64,000 bases of DNA, taken from the NCBI GenBank assembly GCA_028751875.1, contig CM054141.1:72093154-72157153 (forward strand). Direction: 5' to 3'. This DNA comes from Rapana venosa (Eukaryota > Mollusca > Gastropoda > Neogastropoda > Muricidae). Below, one piece after another: positions 11,471-24,370 of the stretch (positions are counted from its first letter, which is position 1; every line of letters starts with the position of its first letter). The notes under the pieces were generated by a model. It was given only the letters and a program-made list of their open reading frames with translations. It made no database searches and had not been told where the DNA came from. The translations under genes were made by a program, and so were the position numbers.

Positions 11471-12250
11471 AAGTTTGTGAATGTTTTGTTGGTAGATTAT
11501 TTGCAGTCTGGTTGACTGATGAGAATTTTGGGAATAATCCTCCCCAAACACTATGTGGAGATGGAGATGGTGGGAGCCTATGTTCACTTGTGATGTATGT
11601 TGTTATGTATTTAGAACTGACAAGGCAGGCTGAGACATGTCACGACTGAAACAAATGATGCATGACCGATTATTTGTTATTTATTTTGAGAGAGGGGACA
11701 GATAGAGAAAATCAATGTCACAGATTACATAACAAAGACACCCCACCCCTTAAAAAAACAACTAACAAAACATTGAGCACCACCCCATCCCCCTCCCAAC
11801 AAAAAAGTAACAACAAAACCATCCAAGCAACCAACCAAAGTGAATGAAATGATTGGATACTTCACACATTTTTGCTGAGCATGGTCATGGCACTGATCTG
11901 CTAAGGTGAAGCACTAGCAAAATTCAGTCATGGTTATGATAACTACAAAAAGATTTTATGTCTACACAAGGGGTTACAGTATGCCAGAATACAATACCAA
12001 AAAACAACACACACAAAAAAGAATTCAATGTTCAGTAAGTTAATTCATAAGTTGTTGTTGTTTTTTTAAATGAAAAGCATTAATGGAAATCTGTAGATCT
12101 TGATTGTGTGTGTCCCAAGCTGAGCATCTTTTTCAACATCCTTTGGATTTTCTTGCAAGTCTGGAACCTGCTGCATGTGTCCATGTGACGCCTGCTTTTC
12201 AACAAGAATCTATAAGCAATTCTTTTTAATGCAGGTCATACTATATGTAC

Positions 12251-12252
<2 letters not shown>

Positions 12253-12287
<35 letters not shown>
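12253..12287. repeat. (TG)n
   Basis: TG microsatellite. Confidence 0.9.
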
Positions 12288-12292
<5 letters not shown>

Positions 12293-13514
12293 ATATATTT
12301 ATAATGGTATGCTGTGTACAAATATCAATGTGCATGCACAGTGCGCACCTGTATTCTCTCTCTTATGGACACACAAACATACACAAGCACACACACACGA
12401 ACATAGACTAACACCGTCTTTAGATTTGCCTGAGCTTGGGATTTATTATCAAAATAAATTTGTACATATTTGCTCAGGGCAGGAAAATTGCAGAGCTGGA
12501 CTGTCTCTGATGAAAACCAATGATTTATACACATTCTAATATCTGTTGTATATTACAAATGCATGCTTTTGTAGGACTAGTATTAATTTAAGACAAAACT
12601 AACTTCCTACAAAACCACTTTTTAAGAGATAAAAATAATTATGTATTAAAACTAGGTTGTCTTTACATCAACTAAAAAATGAATATTAAACAAGTACATT
12701 TTTTCAGGTACTACACTTAGTACAGCTGTTATAAATGGCCAGATTTAAGGAACCAGATTCCACCATCAAGGATACTCAACAAAACTTAATCCAATTCCTA
12801 CACAAGGGAAACTGAATACTGTATTATTGATTACAAGGTTAACTGTTAACTTGAAAGTGAATACAATATGCCAACTGCATGCTGACTCAAGCCATACATA
12901 TACAAAGAGGATACAGGGACAGTGAAAGAAAAAGAGTGAATCTCTGAATGTAGTAGTTGAGAGTCTTGGAATGTAGTACTGCTTGGTCAAAAGTTTACAT
13001 GACAAAGGGATTTTTCTTTCATTATCTAATAGTATATTATTTTTTAATAGGATTCTTCTCAACCTGAATAAGAGAAAAGATTTTTTTTTTAAATAGTATG
13101 ACTGTGATTTAGTTTTCTCTTTATTTTTATTTAATAATCTAAATCCAAAATAAATACCCCAGCTAAGAATTGTGAACACTATGTTATCTTTTGTGAAAAA
13201 CAAATTGATCATTTCAAGACCAAAGGTTCACAATCCAGAGCCATTTGTTTTAAGGCTTTTGTATTTTTTTGCCTCCCAAGGTCTGCCTGAGTGATACACA
13301 GTATGCACAGGCAGAACTATTGAGTGCAAAATGCTGATTGCATGCATCTCAACTATCTGGCTGAGAAACTCCCTGCAATTCCCTTGTTATCAACAAGACA
13401 TAAATTTGCTGTTCACATGACGTACATTAATGTTACCATTACATTCCTGTGAACTAACTGTTATATGTCCCATACGACTTTGTTGACTAACACTAATCAC
13501 AAAAGGTGGAAATG

Positions 13515-13770
13515 TGGTTCCTGATACAAGCAACTGAACTGGAGACTGTTTTAACAACCCTCACCTTGCATACTTTGCTCCACATACTAATTGTTCCTTT
13601 CCAGATACTAGCAAAAACTGAAGCTGTTTTAAAACCCTCATCTTTCCAATTTATTCTTCCTGATACTAGCAAAAACTGAAGGCTGTTTTAACAACCCTCA
13701 TCTTTTCCATTTGTTCTTCCTGATACTAGCAAAAACTGAAGGCTGTTTTAACAACCCCCATCTTGCATAC
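13515..13770. repeat. About 65-bp tandem repeat, 3-4 units
   Basis: Each unit holds 'gatactagcaaaaactgaag' and 'gctgttttaacaaccctcat'. The first unit is the most diverged. Confidence 0.85.
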
Positions 13771-15779
13771 TTTGTCTCTTAAGTACTTTTTTTATTTCTA
13801 AGTGTAAATAGGTGAAGGTCAACACTGAATTTGACATCTGAATAGTGTGGGGGCTTTCGGGTGGTTTTTTTCCAGGATCATCTAAGTACTGATCTAAATT
13901 TTAAAAGTAATCTAACTTTTTTTTTTTACATTAAACTTCATTTTATTTCATGGATTTATTACTTCTTCCTTACATTTCTGTGGGGGGCTTGGGGGTTTCC
14001 ATTACTGTAATTCTATGAGCATACATTGGATGACATAGTTTGCTGTAATTTAGTGTGAAGAGTGTCAAAGTGGTCTTTGTATCATACTGCTCCACTAGTG
14101 ATTGTATCATCAGATGGATCTGTTCACATAGACACCTCCAAAATGGACAGTTCTGTGCACCATATTTCATTATGAGCTTGTAAGATGTATGTATACATGT
14201 GCGTGTCACGTGTTTATGTATAATGCATGTTTTGTATTTACTATGTGTGTACACTATGGGCTCTCAATTTTCGAATGTCTCAATAAATGCTTACTTGCTT
14301 TTTAAAAAAAAAGTAACTGTCACGTTCTGTTTGTGGCTGTGTGGCCTTCAGTGGCTTCACTGCCCCAGTCATACTCCAGCCTCTGAAGTTAGCCTGAAAA
14401 TCCTTGTGATCCACAGTCAGAAACCAATTTGGCTCTGATACCAAAATTTATCTTGTAGAGCAATCCTACACTTGTTTACTTCAGAAGCACAAAAGGGAAA
14501 CTTCACCAGTAAAAGAGCAAACAGCGAAAAATGTTAAGTTTACCTCAATGCTACTTGTCCGAGGCTCAGAGAAAATGGTCCTACCATCTTTGCTTTAAAT
14601 TAAAATCACAACCACTGGCTATGCTGCTCCAAAAACTTAATACTACATTAAGAACAAAGAGAATATATCACATTATGTCTGATTTTGTTTCCCTGGTAAG
14701 GTTTAACAGAAAAGTTTTACAGAAGATGGGGTTTTTTTCTGAAAACTGTACAGAAAAATCTCAAAATATTCCCCAAGTTGGAAACCTTTGTACTGGAAAC
14801 TAAATTTATTAATAAAGTTAAACTTATCAGTCTAATTCTAAAGTTTTAACCATTCTGAAAGGAAAGAAAAGACATGCATAAGCATAATCCATACAGCCCG
14901 CACAGTCTAATACTTTTAGCTTATGAAAACAAATATTGCTTAACAAATCTGTTCCATCAAATCTAATTATGTGTGTTTGAGTGTGAGCAAACAAGATAAA
15001 TACAACAATAATCTGTTTGTGACATTTAGTTCACCAAGACCATGCTCTGCAACAATATGTTAAATGAGAGACAATAATGATGGTGTGACCAAATGAACCA
15101 AACAAGTCAGTTATCACTTTCATAAAGCTGTATTCTGGAAATAAAAAAGAAACATTCCCCGTCAAATCTGCAAAGGCCGGGTAATCACGTCATAATAAAC
15201 AAACTATCAATTATTATACTGTACGCTGATCTCTCACTTTTTATTACACTTTGTAAATTAAATATCTATATTACCAATAAAATATTGATGAACATATTGC
15301 TATTTAGTCAACTTCTAGTCACCATTTACTTTGTGGCTTTGTGCAATTATTTACTGTAGAAAATGAAAATCCATCATAAAAGAAAAGCCTCTATATGCAT
15401 CCTCTTTCAGCTTGTCTGTTTTTTCATAAAAACATGACATTTTGTTATAAATTCATGATAAAACAAAAAACAGAAAGAGACACAAGTCCGTTCTTATCCT
15501 TTTTTATACTATTAGTCATCACAGATTTCTACTAAAACAAAGACAGTAAAAGCAAAATCCCTTCACATTGCTTTTTAAGCAGTACTAAACAGCAAGAAAA
15601 TAACAATACCTTTGTTATTATATTGCAAATGAAGACTTTTTTTGTTCCATGCCTTCAGTTACATGCTTGTAGTATAAAGATTTTGATAATTTTGATAACC
15701 AATCATACTACTTGTATACGCTCACAATCACACTTACAAGTGCTTTCACATTTCCCTTTAAATTCAACACAAGGCACTT

Positions 15780-15868
15780 GGGTTTCCTGAGAATTCAAAG
15801 TTATATGCTGGTTTCCTGAGAATTCAAAGTTACACAGTGGTTTCCTGAGAATTCAAACTTATACTATA
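15780..15868. repeat. 29-bp tandem repeat, 3 units
   Basis: Unit starts 'tttcctgagaattcaaagtt'. Confidence 0.88.
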
Positions 15869-15923
15869 GTAATGCAGGCTCCCTGAGCACTCAGATATCT
15901 TAAGCATTTCTTACACATCCATC

Positions 15924-15929
15924 TTTATT
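15924..15929 (-). promoter_or_regulatory. Candidate polyadenylation signal
   Basis: AATAAA on the minus strand about 160 bases after the stop codon at 16090. The region downstream is AT-rich with several other AATAAA-like words, so other poly(A) sites further away (near 14.8, 13.9 and 13.8 kb) are equally possible. Confidence 0.3.
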
Positions 15930-16089
15930 TCAATTTCAAATCCTAGGTTTGCTCTGCCTTTTCATGCATAAATATGGAATAGTTTTGATAAATAATTTGA
16001 ACGGAGAGTATGACTCAATGCACATTTAACCACATAGAATTTTGACGGGTACACTCACACACACAGCCATACATACACTAAATGATTAC

Positions 16090-18594
16090 TTATTGGAAAG
16101 ACTGCGTCATACTATACATACAACCATTACAAATTTGCCAATGTGTGAATCTGGGCATTGTCTTTGTCTTTCTTAAAATTACTGCTGAATTTCTTAAATT
16201 TTCGTACAAGAGCCTTTCTGTCCAAAATTTTGGGAGCATGATATCCACTGTTCTGGCCTGTAGCAAACAGTTTTCTCTTGGAGACAGTTTCTTTATGCTC
16301 AAAGATCCCACAGGAAAATGTGGTGTGCCAGCGGCTCTGACACCCACATTGTGTGTTGAGTGTCCTCCAGCTCCTGCCTTGCGTCTTACAGTTCTGGCAG
16401 CAGGACTGAAGGGCACTTTGAACACACCAGGACTCCTCACTGCAAAGGCTCGAGGTTGGCGCGGGGCAGAAGCCACTATGCTCTGCTCTACAGAGGAGTT
16501 ACTGACAGTCGTGTACTCACTGTTGGAGCTGTCTGGAGACATGTAGGAGTTACAGGGTGGCTGCAGTCCACTGCTGGCATAACTGTTGGGACTAGTGGTC
16601 AGTATTTCATCATAGGGATCTTCATTCCTTGTCACAGCCACAGAAACGTTGCTTGGAGAAGTTAATAACAGTCCAGGATTGCATGTCAAACACTGGCTAT
16701 GGTAGCTTGTTGCACTGTCACAGGAACTTGACTTGCCAGGCACATCTGGCCTATTTTTGAAAGGAGTGGAAGATGTGTCTGAAGACGACTGCTGTTGGGG
16801 GTTGCTGCTTGAGTTGGAAGGACCTATTTTGCTATGAGCACAGTTCAGATCTGAGCATGGAGTAGACAGTTCAGGAGAGGATGAGGCTTTGTGAGTCAGG
16901 CCATCTTCCCCATTCACTAAGAGCCCACCAATGCGAGTACTGGTACGTGGCAAGCTAGAGAAATGAGGAGTGGATGAGCTATACATACTGTTCTCAAACC
17001 TATTCCCACCAAATCTCCTGGGTGGAGAGTCAATCACAGAGAATTCACCGGTCAGATGAAGAGTGTTTCCAGCACTGGGAAGCTTTTCCTGAGGAGGGGA
17101 GTCAGCTCCAATTACCGTTGCTGGGCGTGTAGCACCATGACTAGTAACATTTTTACGACGACTGGATTTTGACTGTCGATGGGCAGATCGAGATTGTCTG
17201 TGTCGACGTTTTTCACTGCGGAGAAAAGACTGGTGTAGATTCTCATCTGAACTGTTGTCTAGAGACCAGGTGTAGACACTTCCTGATCTTGAACTGCCGC
17301 TGTTTGAAGGATCAGCAATGAAAGTAGACGAGGCTAAGGGATGAGTTGAACATCTGGAGCCACGTGATGAGGACCTATGATCTCCGGATGAAGACCGACC
17401 ACTTTGTCGATCACGTGATGAATGCTTTGAAGAATGAGATGATGGGCGAGATGAGTGCTGCGATCGTGGTAGAGATCCTGTGCCTGATGAAGTGTCTGAT
17501 TCATTCATGTCACTTGAGTGTGGGTCACTTTCTGCCCCTATGTGACTTCACAGCCTTTGATAGGTCAGATGATACTGGAGGTCTGCTAACTGGCAGAGGC
17601 GGCTTGAAGTGTCCACACTTTCAGAACCTTCCACACACCGGGGTGAAATTTTATCACTCGAGCTTTCTGTTGAAGGAGGGGCAGGAGGAGAAGCTTCATC
17701 ACTTGTTTCTGCCACTGTCTCCAGATTTGCCATTGCTTCATCAATCTTCTTTTGTCTATCAATGGTAAAGTCAGAATAATACTGCATGCGAGAGACTAGT
17801 TCTTTACTGAGATCAGGCACTGAAGAGCCACCAGATGACCCATTGCTGGATAATGGAGCTGAGCCAGAGCTGGTAGACAGGAGGCCCTCAGGAGTCACAG
17901 AAGGTACCACCAGCCCCTGAGGGTCCAGTGGGACAGCTGACCCAGGGTGCTCAAATGACACGTCACCATCATCAGTGACTCCAGAATGACTGAAAACTGG
18001 CATGACTTTGGACCCGGCACTAGTTTTGGTGTCCACGTCTCCTGAGCCTCTGTTGACGTTGACATTGGTGGACAGAAGAATACCATGACCAGGCTGTTGT
18101 TGAAGTGGGTCAGTAATACCAGCACCTGCAGCAACATTGTGCTTAGCAACATTCTGCACATCTGGTGGGCTGTTGGACTTGGAACTTGAGGAATCACTTC
18201 GGGCTTTTGCCAGCAGTTGCTCTATCACCAGATCTGCATACTTTGAAGACCGGTCCACTCCATGCTGCCGGCCCTGGTTTCTCTTCCTTGGCGTACTGTG
18301 TGGTGTACTCATTCTTTTAGACTTGCTACACTGGCTGTTACTGTTAGGGGTAAGAGGAAAGCTTTGACAATGGCCTTGCTGCTGCTGCTGAAGAGCAAGT
18401 GCTTCAGCTGCAGTGAGAAGACTTCTGCCAAAAGTATATGAATCCAGTTGTTGAGAATTTGGGGTTTCAGCAGGAGTGACAGCGTTGTAGTAGATGTCAT
18501 GGCTAAGCCCCAAGGTATTCAGCAGAAGGAAAAACTGCCCTTTGATTTTCTCCAACTCCTCTTTCAGTTCATGTTCATGGTTTTTGAAGGAGTC
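16090..18594 (-). CDS. Last coding exon of an unassigned Ser-rich protein (frame broken once)
   Basis: Long terminal exon of the minus-strand gene. It starts after a good acceptor (pyrimidine-rich ...tatgtttcag) in phase 0 with DSFKNHEHELKEELEKIKGQ, a charged heptad-like stretch that I read as a short coiled coil. The rest is low-complexity: poly-Gln, Ser/Thr/Pro-rich, an RS-like Ser/Arg/His block near 17350-17480, and a basic C-terminus ending at 16090. No catalytic motif is visible. The frame is open from 18594 to a TGA at 17548-17550 and then, in the same frame, open again to 16090. Between 17525 and 17620 a different frame reads a coherent Pro/Ser-rich peptide, so I read the stop as the result of two compensating one-base shifts (A-run at 17619-17621, G-run at 17535-17538). 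Disordered scaffold or cytoskeletal protein is possible, but I do not recognise the family. Confidence 0.85.
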
Positions 18595-18723
18595 CTGAAA
18601 CATACAAGAACATTTTCTGTAGACATACACCTTCACAATATCCCCCCTTCCTTTTTTACGTTCCTCAGCTAGAGCTCCAAGGTTCAACAATGATGAGATT
18701 TATATTCATGACTGTTTACCCAC
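18595..18723 (-). other. 129-bp intron holding a SINE-A 3' end
   Basis: Intron between the 18724 and 18594 exons. On the minus strand, between its donor and its acceptor, it contains 'gaaccttggagctctag' followed by 'ctgaggaacg', which matches the 3' end seen in SINE-A type 2 copies (near 35070, 19250, 5755 and, reversed, 26080). Confidence 0.5.
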
Positions 18724-18787
18724 CATGGCATTAAGTAGCTGCATTTCAACTTGAGGGATCATGTCAAAACATGACACCATGTTGCAC
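18724..18787 (-). CDS. Short coding exon of the same gene
   Basis: A 64-bp minus-strand exon candidate. It ends at ATG|GTGGGT (donor GT at 18722-18723) in phase 0, matching the phase-0 start of the last exon. It begins after ...gctgaag in phase 2, matching the phase-2 end of the exon at 22026. It encodes CNMVSCFDMIPQVEMQLLNAM minus the split first residue; the Gln/Glu/Leu-rich end continues into the coiled coil of the next exon. The acceptor tract is mediocre, so the 5' edge is less sure than the donor. The downstream intron is only 129 bp. Confidence 0.5.
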
Positions 18788-18828
18788 CTTCAGCATCAGA
18801 AGTTCACATGCAAATTATCAATGTCAGG

Positions 18829-19262
18829 CCACTGTGGGGCTACCAGCTAGAGGAGCGTTGCACTCATGATCTGACGGCAGTGGGTCGAGCAACCACAGAG
18901 GCACCCGTTTTGGGTGGTTTTACCCTGGAGTTAACATCAGTGCTAACGTGACTCCACTCCCCCAAAGGTCCTTTGGATAAATCTATAAACTCAGGCCAAG
19001 TGTGTGAATACATGGAAAACATCTTATGTTAAAAGCTAGTTCTGTTCTGCCTTTCAAAAGAGTAGGCCATTTTGTGCAAGGAACAAATGATCCTTTTTAA
19101 AAAGCATGTATACACAGTCCCACTCAGACTGTCACAGGTGTTATGTTTAGACACCACCCCAGACAGAAGTCAGAATGCGGCTACCTATATAGTGGGTCAA
19201 AACAGCCGCATGTACATAACATCTCACTATTGATGGGTGAACCTTGGGAGCTGTGAGATAAA
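18829..19262 (+). mobile_element. SINE-A type 2, in an intron
   Basis: Diverged tRNA head ('ggctaccagctagaggag', 'tgggtcgagcaaccac'), the '...ctggagttaacatcagtgc' and '...gagtaggccattttgtgc' core, then a type-2 end: 'gtgttatgtttagacacc', 'agtcagaatgcggctacc', 'gggtgaaccttgggagct'. Lies in the intron upstream of the 18724 exon, in the opposite orientation to the gene. Confidence 0.7.
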
Positions 19263-20085
19263 AAAAGAACAAATTCATGGATTGTTATGTTATGTTTAGT
19301 GTTTGGGGCTACTTCCACAAAATTTACTTTTGTTACCTTTCTTCTTTTTCAAGTATTTGAGTACAAAATAGCAGCCCTGTGTCTTCAGAACCCATCTTTT
19401 ATATAAAAAAAAGTTTTAAAAAATTAAATTAGAACTGCTGGCCACTTACATACATGAAGAATAGAATAAGTTCACATAACATTTGAAAAATTACATGTTT
19501 CTCGGGGTGAAAACTGAAAGGTGTTTTTGTTTGTGTGTATGTTTGGGTTTTTTAACTTCTTTCATTTCAAGGACATTTCACATTTTGATGAAGTATTGCT
19601 CAAGAAATTGTCCATTGACATGAATGATAACTTAGAATAAGTGTATGATGTTTGCGTCATCTTTCCAAAGTGTGATATTAAATGATTACAAGTGCTTGAA
19701 AAAAAAAAAGTTTTGTAATTTGTTCTCTTTATTCACTAACCTTTTTTTAAACAATTCTGTTTTGAAGAAGACACCCTGCCCCCCTCCCATACTACTACCA
19801 GTAGGAATGGTTGTCAAAATAAAAAAACCCACAAACAAAAACCATGCACACTTGTATCACGTTTAGACATCATCACCTGTCACAACATGGGTATTAAATG
19901 GAAGCCAAATGGTCTGAATTATTATATACGCAGCACAAAATCTTGAGCACCATTACACTACCGCGAGCCTTGAACTTTGAAGCTCTAGCTCTAGTACAGA
20001 AAAAGAACTTTGACAAACAACAACAAAACAATACAAACAAAAAACTGCTATGAAATTTGTCCTCGAGTACATTTCATTTTAAGGA

Positions 20086-20466
20086 AGGTGGCAACAAGGT
20101 TTACATGTTCACATGCCTCAAAGTAAACTGCGAGGTTCTGGGTTTGATTCCCAGCCTTGCCCTGTCTTCCCATTACTGAATGTCAAGCCTTTTGGGAGAG
20201 ACTAAACCAGGCAGACCTGTGTGCTTATGCCGTTATGGGTTTGTGCAGGTCAAAAGAACCCATGACACTTGACAGTTGAAAATAAAGAGCAGGGAGGTAC
20301 CTCCTGACTGTTCTTGCAAAATTAGTAGACTGTTCAATTCCCAAATGTATCCCCAAAGTCAGAATGCACCTGACTTAATCCAGTTAATGATGGGGATTAA
20401 AGTCACATGTTTACACAAATCTATCACCATTGCAGCATTGATGAACCTTGGAGCTCCAACTAAGTG
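20086..20466 (+). mobile_element. SINE-A related, type-2 end
   Basis: tRNA-like head with 'ggaaggtggcaacaaggtt' and B box 'gggtttgattcccag', then a diverged body and type-2 end 'aaagtcagaatgcacctgac' and 'tgatgaaccttggagctcc'. Lies in the intron between the 22026 and 18787 exons. Confidence 0.6.
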
Positions 20467-21845
20467 ACGATTTATGATTTAGAATATTTTGCTGTGATAC
20501 TGAAGAGACACGCATCTCCCCACATCATGTGAACATTTTGGTAGATGTCTAAAAAGTGTTTGTATAATTTTGTAATTTAAAACAAACAACCACACCTACA
20601 CTGTTTTGAAATAAAGTTTATAATTATTATAACTTTAAGATAAATTTCCTTAAAATTCAGTTAAAATGAACAGCCAAAAGTTGGTGTTTTTATCTTTTCC
20701 TTTATTAAACCAAGAAAAAAGCTTTTTGCTTTACTGACAAGCTTTTTGATGCTACTGTTAAGTGATATTGATAAAAAGAAAGAACATTTTTAAAGCACAT
20801 TGAATGCTTTTTTAAGCGGAAAATAATCATAAAGTTTAGTTTTTCAAACATCACTGAAAACCAATTTATTCATGAACTAACAAACTACACAGTCAAAAAG
20901 CTGAATGAAAACCAACCAAAAAAACCTGCATGACACTGATTAGGGCTACATATATCTATAGATCTGATCTATCAAATCTAGCAGGAAAATTGTTTACAAC
21001 CCAGATACCAGCTGACTAAAGCAGGATGACATCAAGAAACTAGTGCATAGAAAGGGTTGGGATTTGTTCAAATCCAGGTTGATCAGTTGACAGGACAGTC
21101 AGCCATGACTGACTTAACGGTAACCAACACAGATGAACTGACTGGACATGTCATGACACTGATGACAGCAGCGGGTTTTTGTTTTGTAAAATTGAATTAA
21201 AATTTGTTAAAAAGCCCAGTTTGGTAGGGAAAAGGTGAACGCATACTACATAGTAATTCAGTGTTCATTAGCTTTTAAAAAAAACCATTTTTTAAACAAG
21301 TTTGAATTATTTAACAAAGTCTGAAAATTTGTACTATTTCATTTGTCTAAAACATAAAACAGCTTTTTCAATTCATATGCTAGTTTATGAACACATTTTT
21401 TACAATCCATTAGGCATTATTCTTACAGGAACTCATCTTCACTTTAGCATAGGTTGGGTGTTGGGGGGGTAGCAAGGGGTCCTGTCTGGTAATAAGACTG
21501 CTTGGTTTTTAAAAAAAATTAATTAAAAAAAAAAAGACTGCTTGGTTTGAATCTGATACAGGATAGTACTGCAGAGAGCCTCCTTACACCACAGTCTACA
21601 GATGAATTGTAAGTTACACACATGTGACATAACAAGCTTTCTATCCCACCCCATGCCAAGAAATTCCTTAAAACTAGGGACCTCATTTCTCAGCAGTGAG
21701 CACACAAAATAATGAAAATGGTGGACAAATAAATCAAATGCATGCAATCTCAAACTGTTCAAAGAAACACAAAAATGAGTTTTCCCCTTAGCTCAGTAGT
21801 TAAAATACTTGTCAGCACTATTACTATTAAGTATTATAGTATTAA

Positions 21846-21848
<3 letters not shown>

Positions 21849-21880
<32 letters not shown>
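21849..21880. repeat. (TA)n
   Basis: Intronic TA microsatellite. Confidence 0.9.
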
Positions 21881-21884
<4 letters not shown>

Positions 21885-22025
21885 AACTGCCAAAATACTA
21901 GCAATAGCATGCACCACTACCATACTTATTCAGTTATTGCCAGAATAGCATACAGTGATACACTTAAGAATAAGAGTAAAGAGTGGAACATTGTGAATGA
22001 AATTAATAAATCTAGTTCTAAAAAC

Positions 22026-22072
22026 CTGTGAATGTAGATCTTTTCTGATGCTGATATTGCAAAACTTTCAGA
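22026..22072 (-). CDS. Short coding exon of the same gene (alternative 5' edge at 22123)
   Basis: A minus-strand exon ending CACAG|GTTTTT (donor at 22024-22025) in phase 2. Two strong acceptors are in the same phase (0): ...accttgttgcag before 22072, giving 47 bp, and ...cttggattttcag before 22123, giving 98 bp. Both fit the phase-0 end of the 28503 exon. The 47-bp form encodes SESFAISASEKIYIH plus a split Arg. The pair could be alternative acceptors, or the inner one could be real and the outer a decoy. Support is splice-site quality and phase agreement only. Confidence 0.45.
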
Positions 22073-22907
22073 CTGCAACAAGGTAAAATTAAACTCATGA
22101 AAATGATACTGAGAGGACATGTTCTGAAAATCCAAGGAATATGTAAGCTGAAATTTTTAGTTTATAGTAACCAGGATTACTTGCAGCCAGCAAACCATGA
22201 TACTACTGTCTGTGCCTGTGGAGAAACCATAGGCTGAGGCTGTCTGTAGTGTTATTCACAGTGTCCACAAGTAGTAGGAGGGAGGAGGAGGGGGGGGGGG
22301 GGCTGCTATCTGTGGTCAAGAGGATGACATGTAGTAGGGATGATAAGGGGAATACCCTGGAGATATCCAGTCAGTAGGGGTCTAATGGGAGTGTGCTGTT
22401 TAGACCCTTTGTTCTGTGTAGCTGGCTGGCCTGTCTTTGGTCCATGCAACTTGACAGCCTATGCCTTGGAACACTTTTTCAAACCCCAAAAGACTAACAG
22501 CAATAAACAAATGACATTACCCACACTGGCACAGTCAAAGCCTGTATTCCTTTTCTAACATGGAAACCTGGTCACTAGAGAAAATGAAATAAGTGAAAAG
22601 TTACCTTATGCCAAGTTACATAAATGGCTCATGCAGTAGCACTCTTTTTTAATTGTTTTTAAAAAAAACAACAACTATGCAATAGCACTAGCAGTATGTT
22701 ACAGAAAATACAGATTCCTGCAAATGTGAAAAATGTATGGCAAGACTAAGAGTATAAAATATCCCCAGCTATCTCCATCCCACTTTTCTCTACTCTCAAA
22801 TTATGAGAAGAGGAAAGGAAGGGGTGTCACTGTGAGCTTTCATTTTTGGTACAGTACATTACAGGGAATGAATTTTTCTGTGCCAAGTTCAAAGGGAAGG
22901 GGTGTTC

Positions 22908-22910
<3 letters not shown>

Positions 22911-22960
<50 letters not shown>
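22911..22960. repeat. (TG)n
   Basis: Intronic TG microsatellite. Confidence 0.9.
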
Positions 22961-22962
<2 letters not shown>

Positions 22963-24370
22963 GTATGTACATTTGTGTGCCTTTGTGTTTGTGGGCATGT
23001 GTGTTGAGTGCGTGCATACATATGTGCAGTGTGTGTATGCGCGCGGGTGTGCACACACCTATATAGATCAAAATGTGTTTTTAAATGCTATGTTTGGTTT
23101 TACTTTCTTTTTTGTTTGTTTGTGTTTCTTTCTTCTTTTTTTCGGGAGAGGAGAGGGGATGTGTATCCGACACCTGTTTGCACCATTTACACCAATGAAT
23201 GCACTATGCATCAAGCTTTTGATACATGGCTGCGATGACTGCATGCGTGCGAGCGCGTCTGTGTGCTTGCCTAAGTAGACTAATAAACTGCGCTATCACT
23301 TGTACAAGCACTGAACTCTGCTAGACGCCATGACCCAAAGCATTATTTTCATCCCTATCTGGTAGGCCTATCTCTCCACCCGAACCATTAAAATGGAAAA
23401 GACGGTCACTGAGTCAGTGTCACAGAGTTCAATGTCAGCCGATTTTGCTAAGTACTAAACACATTCATGACACTGACAAACTTTCAAACGGGGCAATTGA
23501 TACTTTTCAAACCAGTTTCACCTACCTCCAGGCAGCTGTTAATCTGTCACAGAGAACATACACACAAACTGTAGGCTGACTTGGAAACAAACGTGTACAC
23601 AGTACAGGCACTGTCTGTCTACTTCGAAGGACGGGATGCTTGCTACACGGCTAGGCCCTATCGAATCGGCAATGGCCACTGGACCGAACAGGCAACTGAC
23701 AAAGATACCTCAGCTTGACTCCATTGATGGTCTTCGATTTTTTTCACTGAGTTTGTTCTGTCCACTGCAACTAATCCTATCGTGGAGGTACCATTGTATG
23801 CTTAAACTCCAAAGAACAATGTTTAAAAGTGACTTTTCATTCAAAATTCGTTAAAACAACAGTTCGTATCGGCCCCCAGATACACACAGGTGAGCCCTTG
23901 GTCAGCGTACGCATCGTTCGCGCGCATGTTTGGCAACAGTCCCCGTGTAATCCTTTAGGTTTCTGTACTCCGAAGTGTCTTTGCCAGTTTCACGTTGCAC
24001 ACCGTTTCCACGCGCGGAGTGGTGTGTGTGTGTGTGTGTGTGTGCAGCTTTTCATGCCACTGACAGTTTCCGCAGTCGGTTGTATTTCTCTTTTTCTTTG
24101 TCAGTGCTGGTTCTAACCTTTGTTAAGAATTGATCGAAGCAACTACTAGGCCTACTTCAATATATTTTATTATAAAGCTTTGTTATTGTTGCTCCTGTTT
24201 AACTGTTGTTTAGGAGGGGGAGGGGAGGCATTACACATTTTAGTTTGGGGTTTGGAATGTGATCAGAAAGAGCTGTTGAGCCATGTAAGTCTAAAAGCAT
24301 AATACATTTTTTTTAAATGGAGAAAGAAACCATTTTTCAATTTAAAAAAAAAAAGGAACTGTGGTCACTA

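Larger units (their letters stand above)
11471..16089. other. AT-rich 3' flank of the gene
   Basis: AT-rich, almost free of SINEs compared with the rest of the window, with two tandem repeats. The part next to 16090 is 3' UTR by position; how far it extends is unknown. Confidence 0.4.

Noticed and set aside
17346..17768. 140-codon plus-strand open frame
   Set aside because: Antisense shadow of the coding exon on the minus strand.
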